Positions 51,083 through 60,632 of a stretch of 64,000 nucleotides of DNA are shown piece by piece. The position numbers were made by a program, and so were the translations under genes. Position 1 is the stretch's first letter, and each line of letters begins with the position of its first letter. The notes below the pieces were generated by a model that did no database searches, was not told where the DNA came from, and worked only from the letters and a program-made list of their open reading frames with translations. Source of the stretch: Acidobacteriota bacterium (lineage in GTDB: Bacteria > Acidobacteriota > Terriglobia > Acidiferrales > UBA7541); assembly GCA_003225295.1 (NCBI GenBank), contig QHYZ01000078.1, positions 33,101 to 97,100 of the forward strand, given 5' to 3'.

Positions 51083-53413
51083 CTACGTGGGCATTTTAAA
51101 GAAAAAGTACAGCCCCAGGAAAAAGAAAATAATGTCCGGTGACCAGCCGGCTAGAAACGGCGGAAGCTGGCCAACTCCGCCCATGGCTTCCAGAAGTTTG
51201 GCCACCGACCAATAAACGATTCCAAATCCTATTCCGAGGGCCACACCTCCCACCGCACCACGCGTCCCCACTAGAAAGGCAAACGGGATTGCCAGGAGCA
51301 TGCTTACAGGGGCGAGTAGCGGGAAGGCGATCTTTTCGTGCCATTGCACCGTCAGAGTCGAGACGTCAAAGCCCGCATGCTGCAGTCCATCAATATATCT
51401 CCTCAAATCTCGCCAACTCATCTCGAACGCCTGTCGGACCTCGCGGTTGAAGTAACTGGGGGGCTCGGTGAGCTCTGGCAGCGAAGTGATAGGCGGCAGC
51501 CGCTCGTACCGGATAATCGTGCCATCCGCAAAATCACGCACCCAGCTCCCTTCGAGAATCCACACGTTTTGCGTCTCCGACCAGCGCGCGCGCGACGCAA
51601 AGATGCGGCGGCGCACGTGAAAAGTTGCCGGATCGATTTCGAGCACGGTGAGCCCGCCAAAAAGACGTTGCGTGGGGTCGAAGAGATCGTAATTGTAGAT
51701 TTTTGAGTTTTCACCGAAGATCCAGCGTTGCGGGTGAGTGTAAGTCTGCGGCGGACGACCTTTGATGAGGTTATGGAGCGCGTCCTGTCGTTGATTCGCG
51801 TAGGGCAAATAGGTGTCGTCGAGCACCACCATGGTTCCGGCCAGGGCCAATCCCGCCAGCAGCAACGGTACCGCCAGACGGTACAAACTGATGCCACTGG
51901 CCTTGATGGCCACGATTTCATTGTTCTTGCTCATGATTCCCAGCGTCACCAGGACGGCGACCAGCGCCCCCAACGGTGCCAATTGGTAGAGCAGATAGGG
52001 AGCAAGGTAGCGGAAATAATCCACCACAATCAGAAAGGGAACTCGGTGGCGCGCAATGTCATCGAGTACCTCGAAGAAGGTGAAGGTCTCAAAAAGAAAG
52101 ACGAACGCTCCCATCAGCAGCGCAAAATAATAAAAGAAACGCCTCAAAACATAGATGTCTAACAATTGCGGGAAACTACCGCTGGACCGCGCCATGATTT
52201 CTTGTGATAGGCGCTCTCCGTTCGCCCCGTTGGCCGTGACGGCTCGGGCGCGCGCTTGGGCCCGCCAGCGGCGCAACAGGCGTCTTCTGGATTGCAAATA
52301 GATGATCGGGCGGAGCCACCGGTTTTCGCCCCGGAATTGCTCCATGCGGGGCAAGAGCCTCAGCCCCAAGGCGAAGACAACGGCGTTGGCGATCCAGATT
52401 CCCGCGGCCGGCGTCAGCGTACCTTGCCGCGCAAGCCCCGCCCCTATGACGGACATCAAGTAATAAGAAGAAATGAGGACTACCGCCAGTAACGCCCCCG
52501 CCGCCCGACCCCCGCGCCGCGGCTGCGCGCCCAGCGGAACGGCGATCAACGCAAAAGCAAAGCAGGCAATCGGGAACGCAAAGCGGCGGTGCAGTTCCAC
52601 GCGGGCCTCGCGCCAACCGGGGCCGTTATCATTCAAAAGTTCGCGAATCGAGCGCTCCGGATTGTTAAGTTGCCGCGGTTGGGCAACTGCCAGTCCGCTG
52701 AACTCGATGGGCAGGTCGCTCTGGCCGAACGCCGTGACAGAGTAGTGGTCGGCATCTTGGCGCGAGAATTCGTGGGTTGTGCCGCCGCGCAGATGGAGCT
52801 CTACCTTGCCTTGTTTCGGTTCGGCAATGACAATGGCGTTCTCCGCCAGCGTCAGGCTTGAGCCGCCCTCTCCACCCGTCTCCGCCAGAAACACGCCGTG
52901 CCATTGGGTTCCGCTGGCCGACACATCGTTGACGTAGAGAACCAGCCGCGGGAAGCGTTCGTCGAACACGCGCGGTTGTAACTGAAAGGAAACCTGCGAA
53001 GTGATCAGATCGGCTTGCAGCGAACGAAACGTCCGCAGCGCCAGCGGTCCGAGCCAGGCCGTCATTGCCAGCGTCACTACCGCGCCGGTGAGCGCCAGCA
53101 CACCAACCGGAAGCAAAATTCGGCGCCTGCCAATGCCCAGCGCGGTTAGCGCGATGATCTCACTGTCCGCCGACATGCGCCCGAGCCCCAGCAGCACACC
53201 GATCAGCGTGGCCATCGGCACGGTAAAGACAAACACGGCAGGAAATATGCAGAGAAAAAGCTTCAGAACCTGTGCGCCTGAACCGCTGTGGCGCACAAAG
53301 AGCTCCATCAAGCGCACCAGTTGTGGCACGAAAAAGACAAAGGTGAAGACGACAAGTCCGAGGAATGCGTGGCGGAAAACTTCGCGGACGATATACCGGT
53401 CCAGGATGCGCAT
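51083..53413 (-). CDS. Fused LptF-LptG permease of the LPS export ABC transporter
   Basis: 776 residues, about twice the usual LptF or LptG. The first half (1 to about 365) begins MRILDRYIVREVFRHAFLGL with helices, a periplasmic jellyroll and the return helices (FAFPIACFAFALIAVPLGAQ). After a basic linker (RRRLLRRWRAQARARAV), a second copy starts at about 425 (LLDIYVLRRFFYYFALLMGA) with its own jellyroll and ends with AFLVGTRGAVGGVALGIGFG. Each half contributes six membrane helices, so one chain should replace the LptF-LptG heterodimer that moves LPS from the inner membrane with LptB. No lptB is in the window. Alternatively the two halves could be separated after translation. Confidence 0.9.
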   Translation of the reverse strand: MRILDRYIVREVFRHAFLGLVVFTFVFFVPQLVRLMELFVRHSGSGAQVLKLFLCIFPAVFVFTVPMATLIGVLLGLGRMSADSEIIALTALGIGRRRILLPVGVLALTGAVVTLAMTAWLGPLALRTFRSLQADLITSQVSFQLQPRVFDERFPRLVLYVNDVSASGTQWHGVFLAETGGEGGSSLTLAENAIVIAEPKQGKVELHLRGGTTHEFSRQDADHYSVTAFGQSDLPIEFSGLAVAQPRQLNNPERSIRELLNDNGPGWREARVELHRRFAFPIACFAFALIAVPLGAQPRRGGRAAGALLAVVLISSYYLMSVIGAGLARQGTLTPAAGIWIANAVVFALGLRLLPRMEQFRGENRWLRPIIYLQSRRRLLRRWRAQARARAVTANGANGERLSQEIMARSSGSFPQLLDIYVLRRFFYYFALLMGAFVFLFETFTFFEVLDDIARHRVPFLIVVDYFRYLAPYLLYQLAPLGALVAVLVTLGIMSKNNEIVAIKASGISLYRLAVPLLLAGLALAGTMVVLDDTYLPYANQRQDALHNLIKGRPPQTYTHPQRWIFGENSKIYNYDLFDPTQRLFGGLTVLEIDPATFHVRRRIFASRARWSETQNVWILEGSWVRDFADGTIIRYERLPPITSLPELTEPPSYFNREVRQAFEMSWRDLRRYIDGLQHAGFDVSTLTVQWHEKIAFPLLAPVSMLLAIPFAFLVGTRGAVGGVALGIGFGIVYWSVAKLLEAMGGVGQLPPFLAGWSPDIIFFFLGLYFFFKMPT

Positions 53414-53602
53414 GACGCGAACGGTGAGTGTAACACGCCCGCGACGGCGTTCCGCTGGTCGCCCCCCTCCCCCTTCTACCGTCTGATGAACAAGCCAAAA
53501 CTGCTATGGCGCGGACACCCGAACCAGGATTCTCAAGATCAGCTTTTCACTGGGGTGTCTTCTTAGTGCTTTCGACCAGCGGCCGAAACTCGCTTCTCCC
53601 TA

Positions 53603-53773
53603 TCAGTTCTCAGCGTGATCCACAAAGCCGGCAGCGAAATTCACCTCACCGGCGCGCAGGTTTTTCCGATTCACAAATTCCTCAAGAGGATTGCGGATGA
53701 ACTCCTTCAGCTCCCGGTGAGTCATGCCGGTCTTGGGATTCGTACCTTCCGATCGTTCCGCTGATGTACTCAT
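53603..53773 (-). pseudogene. Truncated SnoaL-like/ester-cyclase-type gene
   Basis: A 56-residue frame with a strong ribosome-binding site (GAGGAGGGAG upstream of the ATG), 15 bp after the NmrA-like stop. The translation MTHRELKEFIRNPLEEFVNR and VNFAAGFVDH matches only the first third of SnoaL-like proteins, which are about 130 residues; the remainder is missing. The good ribosome-binding site suggests it was co-translated with the reductase before truncation. The family call from so short a piece is tentative. Confidence 0.45.
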
Positions 53774-53788
53774 CCGGCGTCTCCCTCC

Positions 53789-54664
53789 TCAAGCGGACGC
53801 CGCTTGATCTCGAAATTCCCGGGCATTAGCCGTCAGATATTGATCAAGGGTTACGGGCTGGCGTTCGATCAAGGCCTTTAGCAAGCCATCGGTCTTCGCA
53901 CCTCCACCCTGCTTGTAATACTGCTGCAGTTCCAGAAGCGCCGTCACCTGCCACTCCGGCATACCCAGACCGAGCATCGCCTCGCGCTGCGCGGATTCGG
54001 GAATGTCCACGTAATTCACCGCACGCCCCGCGACTCTGGAAATTCGCTTCGCCAGCTCTTGGTCCGATATCGCCTCCGGCCCATGCAACTCATAGGTCTT
54101 CCCGGAGTGCGCGCCTCCCTGAAGCGCTTTGACGGCGACAGCGGCAATGTCACCAATGTCCAGATAGCTGACTTTCGCGTCTCCCATGGCCGCAAAAAAC
54201 GCGCCTTGTGACCGGATGCTGGGGGCGTTGTAGGCCACGATGTTCTGCAGAAATCCATTTGGCCGCAGGATCGTGCAGCTCATTCCTGTGGCCTTGAGCT
54301 TGTCCTCTACCTTGCGGTGCCAGCCCGGAAATGACTTCGGATAATCTCCTGCTCCGAGCGCCGAATTAAGCACCACGTGCTTCACCCCGGATTCCTTACA
54401 CCCATCCACTACATTGCTCTCCAACTCGACGAGTTGAGGAATCGGAGAACACACCACAAACACGGAAGTCACTCCGTCCAGAGCCTTGCCGAGACTCTGC
54501 TTGTCCGCATAGTCCGCCAGCCTGACCTCGCATCCCGACGGAGCCTTAGCAGCCTCCTCCTTTGACCTGTACATGGCGCGAACTTTGGACGCCTTCCGGA
54601 TCGCTTCCTGCAATACCGCTTTGCCAACACTGCCGCTGGCACCAGTAATAAGAATCATTTTCAT
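53789..54664 (-). CDS. NmrA-like NAD(P)-binding reductase
   Basis: 291 residues. Rossmann motif ILITGASGSVGKAVLQEAI, then VRAMYRSKEE, the strand SVFVVCSPIP, HVVLNSALGAGDYPKSFPGW and CTILRPNGFLQNIV, a pattern of the NmrA/atypical SDR family that includes quinone oxidoreductases QOR2 and redox sensors. The catalytic Tyr-Lys pair of classical SDRs is not evident. The ATG at 54664 starts the homology; the frame is open upstream. A degenerate HxlR regulator gene is divergent, the usual arrangement for such reductases. Confidence 0.85.
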   Translation of the reverse strand: MKMILITGASGSVGKAVLQEAIRKASKVRAMYRSKEEAAKAPSGCEVRLADYADKQSLGKALDGVTSVFVVCSPIPQLVELESNVVDGCKESGVKHVVLNSALGAGDYPKSFPGWHRKVEDKLKATGMSCTILRPNGFLQNIVAYNAPSIRSQGAFFAAMGDAKVSYLDIGDIAAVAVKALQGGAHSGKTYELHGPEAISDQELAKRISRVAGRAVNYVDIPESAQREAMLGLGMPEWQVTALLELQQYYKQGGGAKTDGLLKALIERQPVTLDQYLTANAREFRDQAASA

Positions 54665-54749
54665 GCTCCCATTCTGTGTAGCCCGCGGGGGCCGGCCGAA
54701 TTCGGGCCAACTCCTGCGAGCCGCATACATTAAGGGCATGGTATAACAG

Positions 54750-54759
54750 CACTGTAGTG
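54750..54759. promoter_or_regulatory. Possible HxlR operator dyad
   Basis: CACTGTAGTG is a perfect 10-bp palindrome in the 135-bp gap between the reductase gene and the divergent HxlR remnant. Position suits an operator; nothing else supports it. Confidence 0.3.
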
Positions 54760-54799
54760 TGGTGAAGCACGCACAAATTTGTAAGCCCGGGGCCCTCCG

Positions 54800-55118
54800 A
54801 TGAAGGTGCACCACGGCTGTCCGGTGGAAAGTCCAGGCAGTGTGGCGTCTTTTTTTTGGGCCGCTGCGTTTCGCCGAACTCCGCAATCTTCTCCGAGGCG
54901 TCAGCGAAAAGGTTCTCGCCGCCCAGCTTCGTGATTTGGAAAAGGATGGTGTCATCAGCCGAACCGTAGTGCGCTCCTCGCCGCCCAAGGTCACTTACTC
55001 CCTCAGCCCTTCCGGCCAAACATTGATCCCGCTCCTCGAAGACCTAGGCGACTGGGGCTCTAAACAGTTTGGCATCACCCCGAATCTGCCCCACAAGCCC
55101 CAGGCAGAAACTTTGTAA
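54800..55118 (+). pseudogene. HxlR-family regulator, deleted and frameshifted
   Basis: From the ATG at 54800 the translation reads MKVHHGCPVE, the HxlR N-terminus, then loses the family. The winged-helix core continues in another frame: FFGPLRFAELRNLLRGVSEK, VLAAQLRDLEKDGVISRTVV and PPKVTYSLSPSGQTLIPLLE. The break lies at an eight-T run (about 54849-54857). Even after correcting the frame there, about 12 residues of the first helix (normally GGKW-containing) are missing. Translation could restart at the GTG at 54840, giving a 92-residue protein without helix 1. Probably non-functional; homopolymer sequencing error cannot explain the whole gap. Confidence 0.65.
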
Positions 55119-55156
55119 ACGCCGGGTTTGAACCTCCTTTTCCGTCCCGGCGTTTT
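55118..55156 (+). terminator. Terminator after the HxlR remnant
   Basis: AACGCCGGG overlaps the stop codon and pairs exactly with CCCGGCGTT (55146-55154) across a 19-nt loop; four T residues follow. The stem is strong but the T-run is short. Confidence 0.6.
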
Positions 55157-55439
55157 CCTACGATGCATCGTGGGATCGCACCTCTCCGGGTAACTTGGGA
55201 GTGGATTTCATCTAAATAACTTCTCAAGCGCTTGGCAAAAGCATGCCAACCAATTGCCGGTTCATCGCACGCCTTGCACAAATTGCGCCCGGACCGGAAT
55301 CCAAAGCAACTTATTGGCTAGGGCAGCGTCGAACTAAGCTACGGAAGAATGCGTACATGACTTGCAAGCGCACCATGAACGGGTCTAATGACCCGCCGTG
55401 CAAGAGCGGGGCGTACGGGCCCCGAGCTGGGGGACAACT
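55157..55439. other. Intergenic stretch upstream of the orphan permease
   Basis: About 280 bp without a recognisable gene. It includes a perfect 12-bp palindrome ACGATGCATCGT (55160-55171) and a short hairpin GGGTC-TAAT-GACCC at about 55381-55394, 45 bp before the permease start. The permease promoter should be here, but no good -35/-10 pair stands out. Confidence 0.4.
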
Positions 55440-57884
55440 ATGGGAACGCTGGGGCAGGATATCCGCTACGCGCTGAGGAACCTTCGGAAGGCGCCGGGAT
55501 TTGCGGTGGTGGCGATCATTACACTGGCCCTCGGAATTGGTGCTTCCACGGCGATTTTCAGCGTGATTGACAATATCCTGATGGAGCCGTTTCCCTATCC
55601 GGATGCACAGCGATTCATGTCCGTACAGATCCACGACGCGGAGCGGACCGAGCCCGGCGGGCGAGCGGGGTTCAGCGGGCCGGAATTTATAGATTATGTA
55701 GAGCAGAATCATGTTTTTGACCGGGTGATTGCCAACGACAACACGGACGTGCTGTATCGTTCGGGAGAAGGGACGCTGCGGTTCGACGGGAACTACGTGA
55801 CGCCGGGGACCTTTGAGTTTTTGGGGATGCCCGCGCTGCTGGGGCGGGTGATGCAGCCTGCGGACTACGAGCAGGGAGCTCCGCCAGTGTTCGTGCTGCG
55901 CTATAAGACTTGGGTGAAAAACTTCGGGGCCGATCCGGGCATTGTGAACAAGACGTTTGTGCTGAATGGAGTATCGAGAACGTTGATTGGAATCATGCCC
56001 CCGCGATTTGGATGGGGCAACGCCGACCTGTGGATACCCAAGAAGCCGGACCGGGCCGTAGCAACCACCGCTGTGGCCGGGGCGTTCCCGCAGTTTTGGT
56101 TCCTGCTCGGACATCTGAAGCCGGGCGTTTCCATGAAGGAGGCGGAAGCGGACCTTGCGGTAGTGGCCAACCGGCTGGCGAAGGTATATTCGAAGGACTA
56201 TCCGAAGCATTTCACCGTACAGTTGGAGTCGTTGACGAACCTGGTGGTGGGGCGATTCAAGACCACGCTTTTCATCGTATTGGCGGCGGTGGGGCTGCTA
56301 CTGCTCATCGGGTGCGGAAACGTGGCGAATCTTCTGCTGGCAAGAGCGACTACACGGGAGAAGGAGTTTGCGATCCGGTCGGCGCTAGGCGCGAACCGCT
56401 GGAGACTGATCCGACAGCTTCTGGTGGAGAGCCTGATTCTGGCGACCGGCGGGGCGGCGGTGGGAACTCTCCTGGCATGGGGAGGGTTGAAGTCCCTGGT
56501 GGCGCTGATGCCGCAAAATATCATCCCGGCAGAAGCGGTAATTCGGCTGAATACACCGGTGCTGGCGTTTACGCTGGGTGTAGCGATGCTAACCGCGTTG
56601 GTGTTTGGTCTGGTGCCCGCGCTGGAGGCGGCACGCAAGGATTTGAACGAACCGTTGCAGGATAGCGGCAAAGGCATTAGCGGGGGATTCCGCCAAGGAA
56701 GACTTCGCGATGCGGTTGTGGTGCTGGAAGTGGGCCTTTCACTGACGTTGCTGGTAGGGGCCGGATTGCTAATGCGCAGCTTTGTGGCGCTTCGCGAGGT
56801 GCACCTCGGGTTGCAACCGGATCATGTTCTGGTGGCGAGGCTTCCGCTGCCAGTGGACAGGTATAAGACGGCCGATCAGGTGGCGGGATTCTACCGGCCG
56901 CTGTTGCAGCGGCTGAAAGCATTGCCCGGTGTCCTGGAAGCTACAGAAACGAGCACGCTGCCGCCATACGGTGGCATTCCGAGCGACATCGAGATTCCCG
57001 GCAAGACGCACGGGGAAAAATGGAACGCCATGTTTCAGCTGGTCAGCGAGGGATATTTCCCAGTGCTGAAAATCCAGTTTGTGGACGGACGGAGTTTCAC
57101 GGAAGCGGAAGTGAGCGGAGCGCGCAAGCTCGCGATTGTGAACCAGACGTTTGTGAAAAAATACTTGGCGAATGAAAATCCAATCGGGAAGCAGGTAAGA
57201 ATCGCGCAACTTGCGAATTTTGAAGATCCCGTGAAAGAGCCCATGTTTGAAATCATCGGACTCGTGGCGGACGCAAAGAACCGTGGCTTGCAAGATCCAG
57301 TCGAGCCCGAGATTTGGATACCGTATACGGTGACAGGTTCGGCGTTCCGCGGAATTCTGGTGCGGACGGCGAAAGATCCGATGGCGATGATGAACGCGGT
57401 TCAGCAAGAGATCTGGGCCACGGATCGGAACGTAGCCCTGACCCTGACCGGGACACTCGAGGGGTACATCAGTCAGTTTTCTTACGCGGGACCGCGATTC
57501 GGGTTCATGCTCATGACCATCTTCAGCTCAATTGGCCTGGTGCTGGTAACGCTTGGCGTGTACAGCGTGCTGGCCTATACGACGGCGCGCAGAACGCACG
57601 AGATCGGGATACGTATGGCGCTGGGAGCGGAAGGCAGGGATGTCGTTAGGTTAGTGGTGCGAACGGGGCTGCGATTGGTGGCCATCGGTGTGGCACTTGG
57701 GCTGCTCGCCAGCCTGGCGCTGGGGCGAGTCATGGGGACGCAGCTTTGGGGAGTGTCTCCATACGACCCATGGACTCTCACGTGTGTTCCCGCCCTGCTT
57801 ATTATAACCGGGCTGCTGTCCTGCTGGGTTCCAGCGCGCCGCGCCGCGAGCGTGGATCCATTGGTTGCACTGCGGTATCAGTAA
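55440..57884 (+). CDS. MacB-like duplicated orphan permease (acidobacterial ADOP type)
   Basis: 814 residues. N-terminal DIRYALRNLRKAPGFAVVAI and TLALGIGASTAIFSVIDNIL are typical of this family, followed by a MacB-like periplasmic domain and FtsX-type helices (about 270-410: GNVANLLLARATTREKEFAI). The whole unit is repeated: a second helix near residue 425, a second periplasmic domain, and FtsX helices (about 680-810: HEIGIRMALGAEGRDVVRLV). Such duplicated permeases lacking their own ATPase are numerous in Acidobacteriota; what they move is not established. The ATG at 55440 has GGGGGA upstream. Codons end mostly in G, unlike the C-rich genes at 27-52 kb. Confidence 0.92.
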   Translation: MGTLGQDIRYALRNLRKAPGFAVVAIITLALGIGASTAIFSVIDNILMEPFPYPDAQRFMSVQIHDAERTEPGGRAGFSGPEFIDYVEQNHVFDRVIANDNTDVLYRSGEGTLRFDGNYVTPGTFEFLGMPALLGRVMQPADYEQGAPPVFVLRYKTWVKNFGADPGIVNKTFVLNGVSRTLIGIMPPRFGWGNADLWIPKKPDRAVATTAVAGAFPQFWFLLGHLKPGVSMKEAEADLAVVANRLAKVYSKDYPKHFTVQLESLTNLVVGRFKTTLFIVLAAVGLLLLIGCGNVANLLLARATTREKEFAIRSALGANRWRLIRQLLVESLILATGGAAVGTLLAWGGLKSLVALMPQNIIPAEAVIRLNTPVLAFTLGVAMLTALVFGLVPALEAARKDLNEPLQDSGKGISGGFRQGRLRDAVVVLEVGLSLTLLVGAGLLMRSFVALREVHLGLQPDHVLVARLPLPVDRYKTADQVAGFYRPLLQRLKALPGVLEATETSTLPPYGGIPSDIEIPGKTHGEKWNAMFQLVSEGYFPVLKIQFVDGRSFTEAEVSGARKLAIVNQTFVKKYLANENPIGKQVRIAQLANFEDPVKEPMFEIIGLVADAKNRGLQDPVEPEIWIPYTVTGSAFRGILVRTAKDPMAMMNAVQQEIWATDRNVALTLTGTLEGYISQFSYAGPRFGFMLMTIFSSIGLVLVTLGVYSVLAYTTARRTHEIGIRMALGAEGRDVVRLVVRTGLRLVAIGVALGLLASLALGRVMGTQLWGVSPYDPWTLTCVPALLIITGLLSCWVPARRAASVDPLVALRYQ

Positions 57885-58353
57885 GTCATGGCCCTCAGGA
57901 GAGGGCGACAAGCAAGGATGAAAATAGCCCGGGTCTCGGTCTTGCCGAATCAGCAACTTAGGGCCTTCTTTCACAGGAGACTTCCTGCGTCTTTGGCACA
58001 CCATCGCCTGGCATGAAAACAAGGCGGCTCCCAGAGAAACATCCTGAGAATACCAAACTCATTTTCATAGCGGTAAAGACCCATTGCCGCTGACGGGAAA
58101 AATTTTGTCCTGGTTCTGAATTCCTCGCGCCACAGACAAATCTCGCTCATCGGCACCGCGTCAGCCCGCCGCTCAAAGCTCGGCCCCGTTTCTCTTACTG
58201 TCGAATACATGATAGTTTTTCTTACAGGGGTTTTTTCTAAGACAGCATTGGCGGGCTCTAGTCTATCGAATCGGGCCTGAACCGCCGCTTCGACCTTCGA
58301 CTGTCAGCCGGACACCCTCCGGTCACGGATCTAGCACGGGAGAGACACGAGCA
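57885..58353. other. Intergenic stretch between permease and GH57 gene
   Basis: 469 bp. A perfect hairpin GCCCTC-AGGA-GAGGGC (57891-57906) lies 6 bp after the permease stop and may stabilise or end its mRNA, though no T-run follows. The remainder has an 80-codon minus-strand frame without recognisable features. No gene is supported. Confidence 0.45.
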
Positions 58354-60549
58354 ATGAAGCGGGTTCATCTGGTTGTCTTGTGGCACATGCATCAGCCGCA
58401 GTACCGCGACCCTGAAAGCGGACGCTATGTCCTCCCCTGGACGCGCCTGCACGCCCTGAAAGATTACTGGGGAATGGTCGACGTGCTCCGCGGATTTCCC
58501 AACTTCCATGCCACCTTCAACGTCGTGCCTTCCCTCGGCATGCAACTTGAGGAGTACGCCAACGGCCGTTTCAATGAGCCGTGGTTTTCGCTGGCATTCA
58601 AAAATGCGGAGGAATTAACCCGCGAGGATAAGGCGGAAATCATTGCGCGCGCGTTTCAAGTGAATCAGGAACGGCTGATGTCGCGTTGGCCGCGGTTCGT
58701 CGAATTATTCGAATGGTCGCGTCCCGCCGGTGGCGCTCGGGCGCTGGTCTCTTTCACCACGCGCGATTGGCGCGACCTGCAACTGCTCTCGCAGTTGGCA
58801 TGGATGGAGGAGTCCTGGTTCCAAACAGATGATGTCGTCAGCCGTCTGGCCACCAAAGGGAAGGACTACACCGAAGCGGACAAGTCCGCGCTGCGGAAAG
58901 TACAGCTCGAGTTCCTCGGCCTGGTGCTCCCGGTTTATCGAGACGCAGCGCAGCGCGGCCAGATCGAGATCAGCACGACTCCGTTCTATCACCCCATCCT
59001 ACCGCTGATCTGCGATTCCGATATTGCCCGCGTGGCCAACCCGGGGACGCCTCTTCCGCGCCGCGCTTACCGGCGTCCGGAAGATGCGCGCGAACAATTG
59101 CGGCTTGCCCGCGAGTATCACGAAAGAGTTTTTGGCGTGAAGCCCGCGGGGGTGTGGCCTTCGGAAGGCTCGGTATCGGACATGGCGCTGACCATTGCCG
59201 CGGAAGAAGGATTTCAGTGGTTCGGAACAGATGAGGGTGTCCTTGGCCGCACGCTCAACGTCGCCTTCCTCCGCGACGGAAATGGCGTTCCGGCCAATGC
59301 CGAGCGCCTCTACAAATCCTGGCGCGTGCAACTGGGAGGAAATAGCATTGTGGGTTTGTTTCGCGATCACCATCTGTCCGACCTTGTCGGCTTCGTTTAC
59401 AGTGGCATGGACGCGAAAACCGCCGCGGCGGATCTCCACAGTCGAATGCGTCATCTCGGAGAAACCGTACCGGGCGATCAGCCCCTCACGATTTGTCTTT
59501 TCCTCGATGGCGAAAATGCCTGGGAATACTACCCGGGGAACGGTCGCGCGTTCCTGTGCGAGTTTTACGGACGCATCCAAGCCGATCAGGATTTCCGCGC
59601 GCTAACCGCGAGCGAAGCCATTGCCGCCGCCGGCGAAATTCCAACCATCACCGGAATTTTCCCCGCGTCCTGGATCAATGCAAATTTCGACGTGTGGATC
59701 GGCCACGCCGAAGACGTCGCCGCGTGGGAATTATTGTGGGATGCGCGCGAAGCCTACGCCCGCGCATTCGAAGCGCGTAAACAGGGAAGAGCCGACGCCC
59801 CAACCGAAACCGCCCTGAAGGAAGCGCGCGAATCGCTCCTGGCCGCGGAAGGGAGTGACTGGTGCTGGTGGTTCGGCCCCGAGCATAGCACCGCGAACGA
59901 CGCGGAATTCGATGCACTTTATCGAAAACACCTGACGGCCATTTACCTGGCTCTGGGGCAGGTGGCGCCGGAGGAATTGGCCAAGCCCATCAAGCGCAGG
60001 CCGGAGCACGCGCTGCAACTCGCGCCAACGGGTTTGCTAAACGTCACGGTCGACGGAAGAGACACGTCGTATTTCGAATGGCTGGGGGCAGGATTGTATT
60101 CACCGGAACGGCGCGGCGGGTCGATGCACGGACGCGTCTTCTATCTGCACGAACTGCGCTACGGATTCGAGGAAGGCCGCTTCTGCGTGCGCATCGATCC
60201 CTTCTCGGAGGCGCTTCTAGAGCTGGAACACCCGGAGTTTCGCATCACCATCGGCGGCGAGGAAGAAGTTACCCTGGTCGTGAATCTGGAGCGCGGCCAC
60301 GTCCAAGGGTTTGCCGTCGAAAAGGACCTGGTATGCTTGCTGAATCCGAAACTTGTCGCGGAAGCTGCCTTTGAGCGGGTTCTGGAAGTGGCCATCCACA
60401 AGGACCTGATCAACTTCAAAGGTCAGAGCAAGCTGAGGCTCGGGGTTGCGCTGTGGCACGCGGGATTGCCCGTGGATGTGCTGCCCGCCGAGGGATTCCT
60501 GGACGTGAACCTTGGCGAAGAGAATTCCGCCTGGCCGCCGGAGCCGTAG
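58354..60549 (+). CDS. Glycoside hydrolase family 57 protein (alpha-amylase/glucanotransferase type)
   Basis: 731 residues. GH57 signatures: LVVLWHMHQPQYRDP (His in region 1), GVWPSEGSVSD with Glu271 as the expected nucleophile, GFQWFGTDEGVL, and CLFLDGENAWEYYPGNG with Asp385 as the acid/base. After the TIM-like barrel comes a long C-terminal region including a DUF1957/DUF3536-like helical part and beta domain. These enzymes act on alpha-1,4 glucans such as glycogen or maltodextrin; the activity type is not decided. No signal peptide, so cytosolic. A terminator follows at 60633. Confidence 0.9.
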   Translation: MKRVHLVVLWHMHQPQYRDPESGRYVLPWTRLHALKDYWGMVDVLRGFPNFHATFNVVPSLGMQLEEYANGRFNEPWFSLAFKNAEELTREDKAEIIARAFQVNQERLMSRWPRFVELFEWSRPAGGARALVSFTTRDWRDLQLLSQLAWMEESWFQTDDVVSRLATKGKDYTEADKSALRKVQLEFLGLVLPVYRDAAQRGQIEISTTPFYHPILPLICDSDIARVANPGTPLPRRAYRRPEDAREQLRLAREYHERVFGVKPAGVWPSEGSVSDMALTIAAEEGFQWFGTDEGVLGRTLNVAFLRDGNGVPANAERLYKSWRVQLGGNSIVGLFRDHHLSDLVGFVYSGMDAKTAAADLHSRMRHLGETVPGDQPLTICLFLDGENAWEYYPGNGRAFLCEFYGRIQADQDFRALTASEAIAAAGEIPTITGIFPASWINANFDVWIGHAEDVAAWELLWDAREAYARAFEARKQGRADAPTETALKEARESLLAAEGSDWCWWFGPEHSTANDAEFDALYRKHLTAIYLALGQVAPEELAKPIKRRPEHALQLAPTGLLNVTVDGRDTSYFEWLGAGLYSPERRGGSMHGRVFYLHELRYGFEEGRFCVRIDPFSEALLELEHPEFRITIGGEEEVTLVVNLERGHVQGFAVEKDLVCLLNPKLVAEAAFERVLEVAIHKDLINFKGQSKLRLGVALWHAGLPVDVLPAEGFLDVNLGEENSAWPPEP

Positions 60550-60632
60550 GCGCGTTTTCTGGCCCAGCCACACCGGTGTCGCTGCTAGGAAGGGTAGTGT
60601 TTTCAGTCCGATGGAAACTCATCGGATTACCA

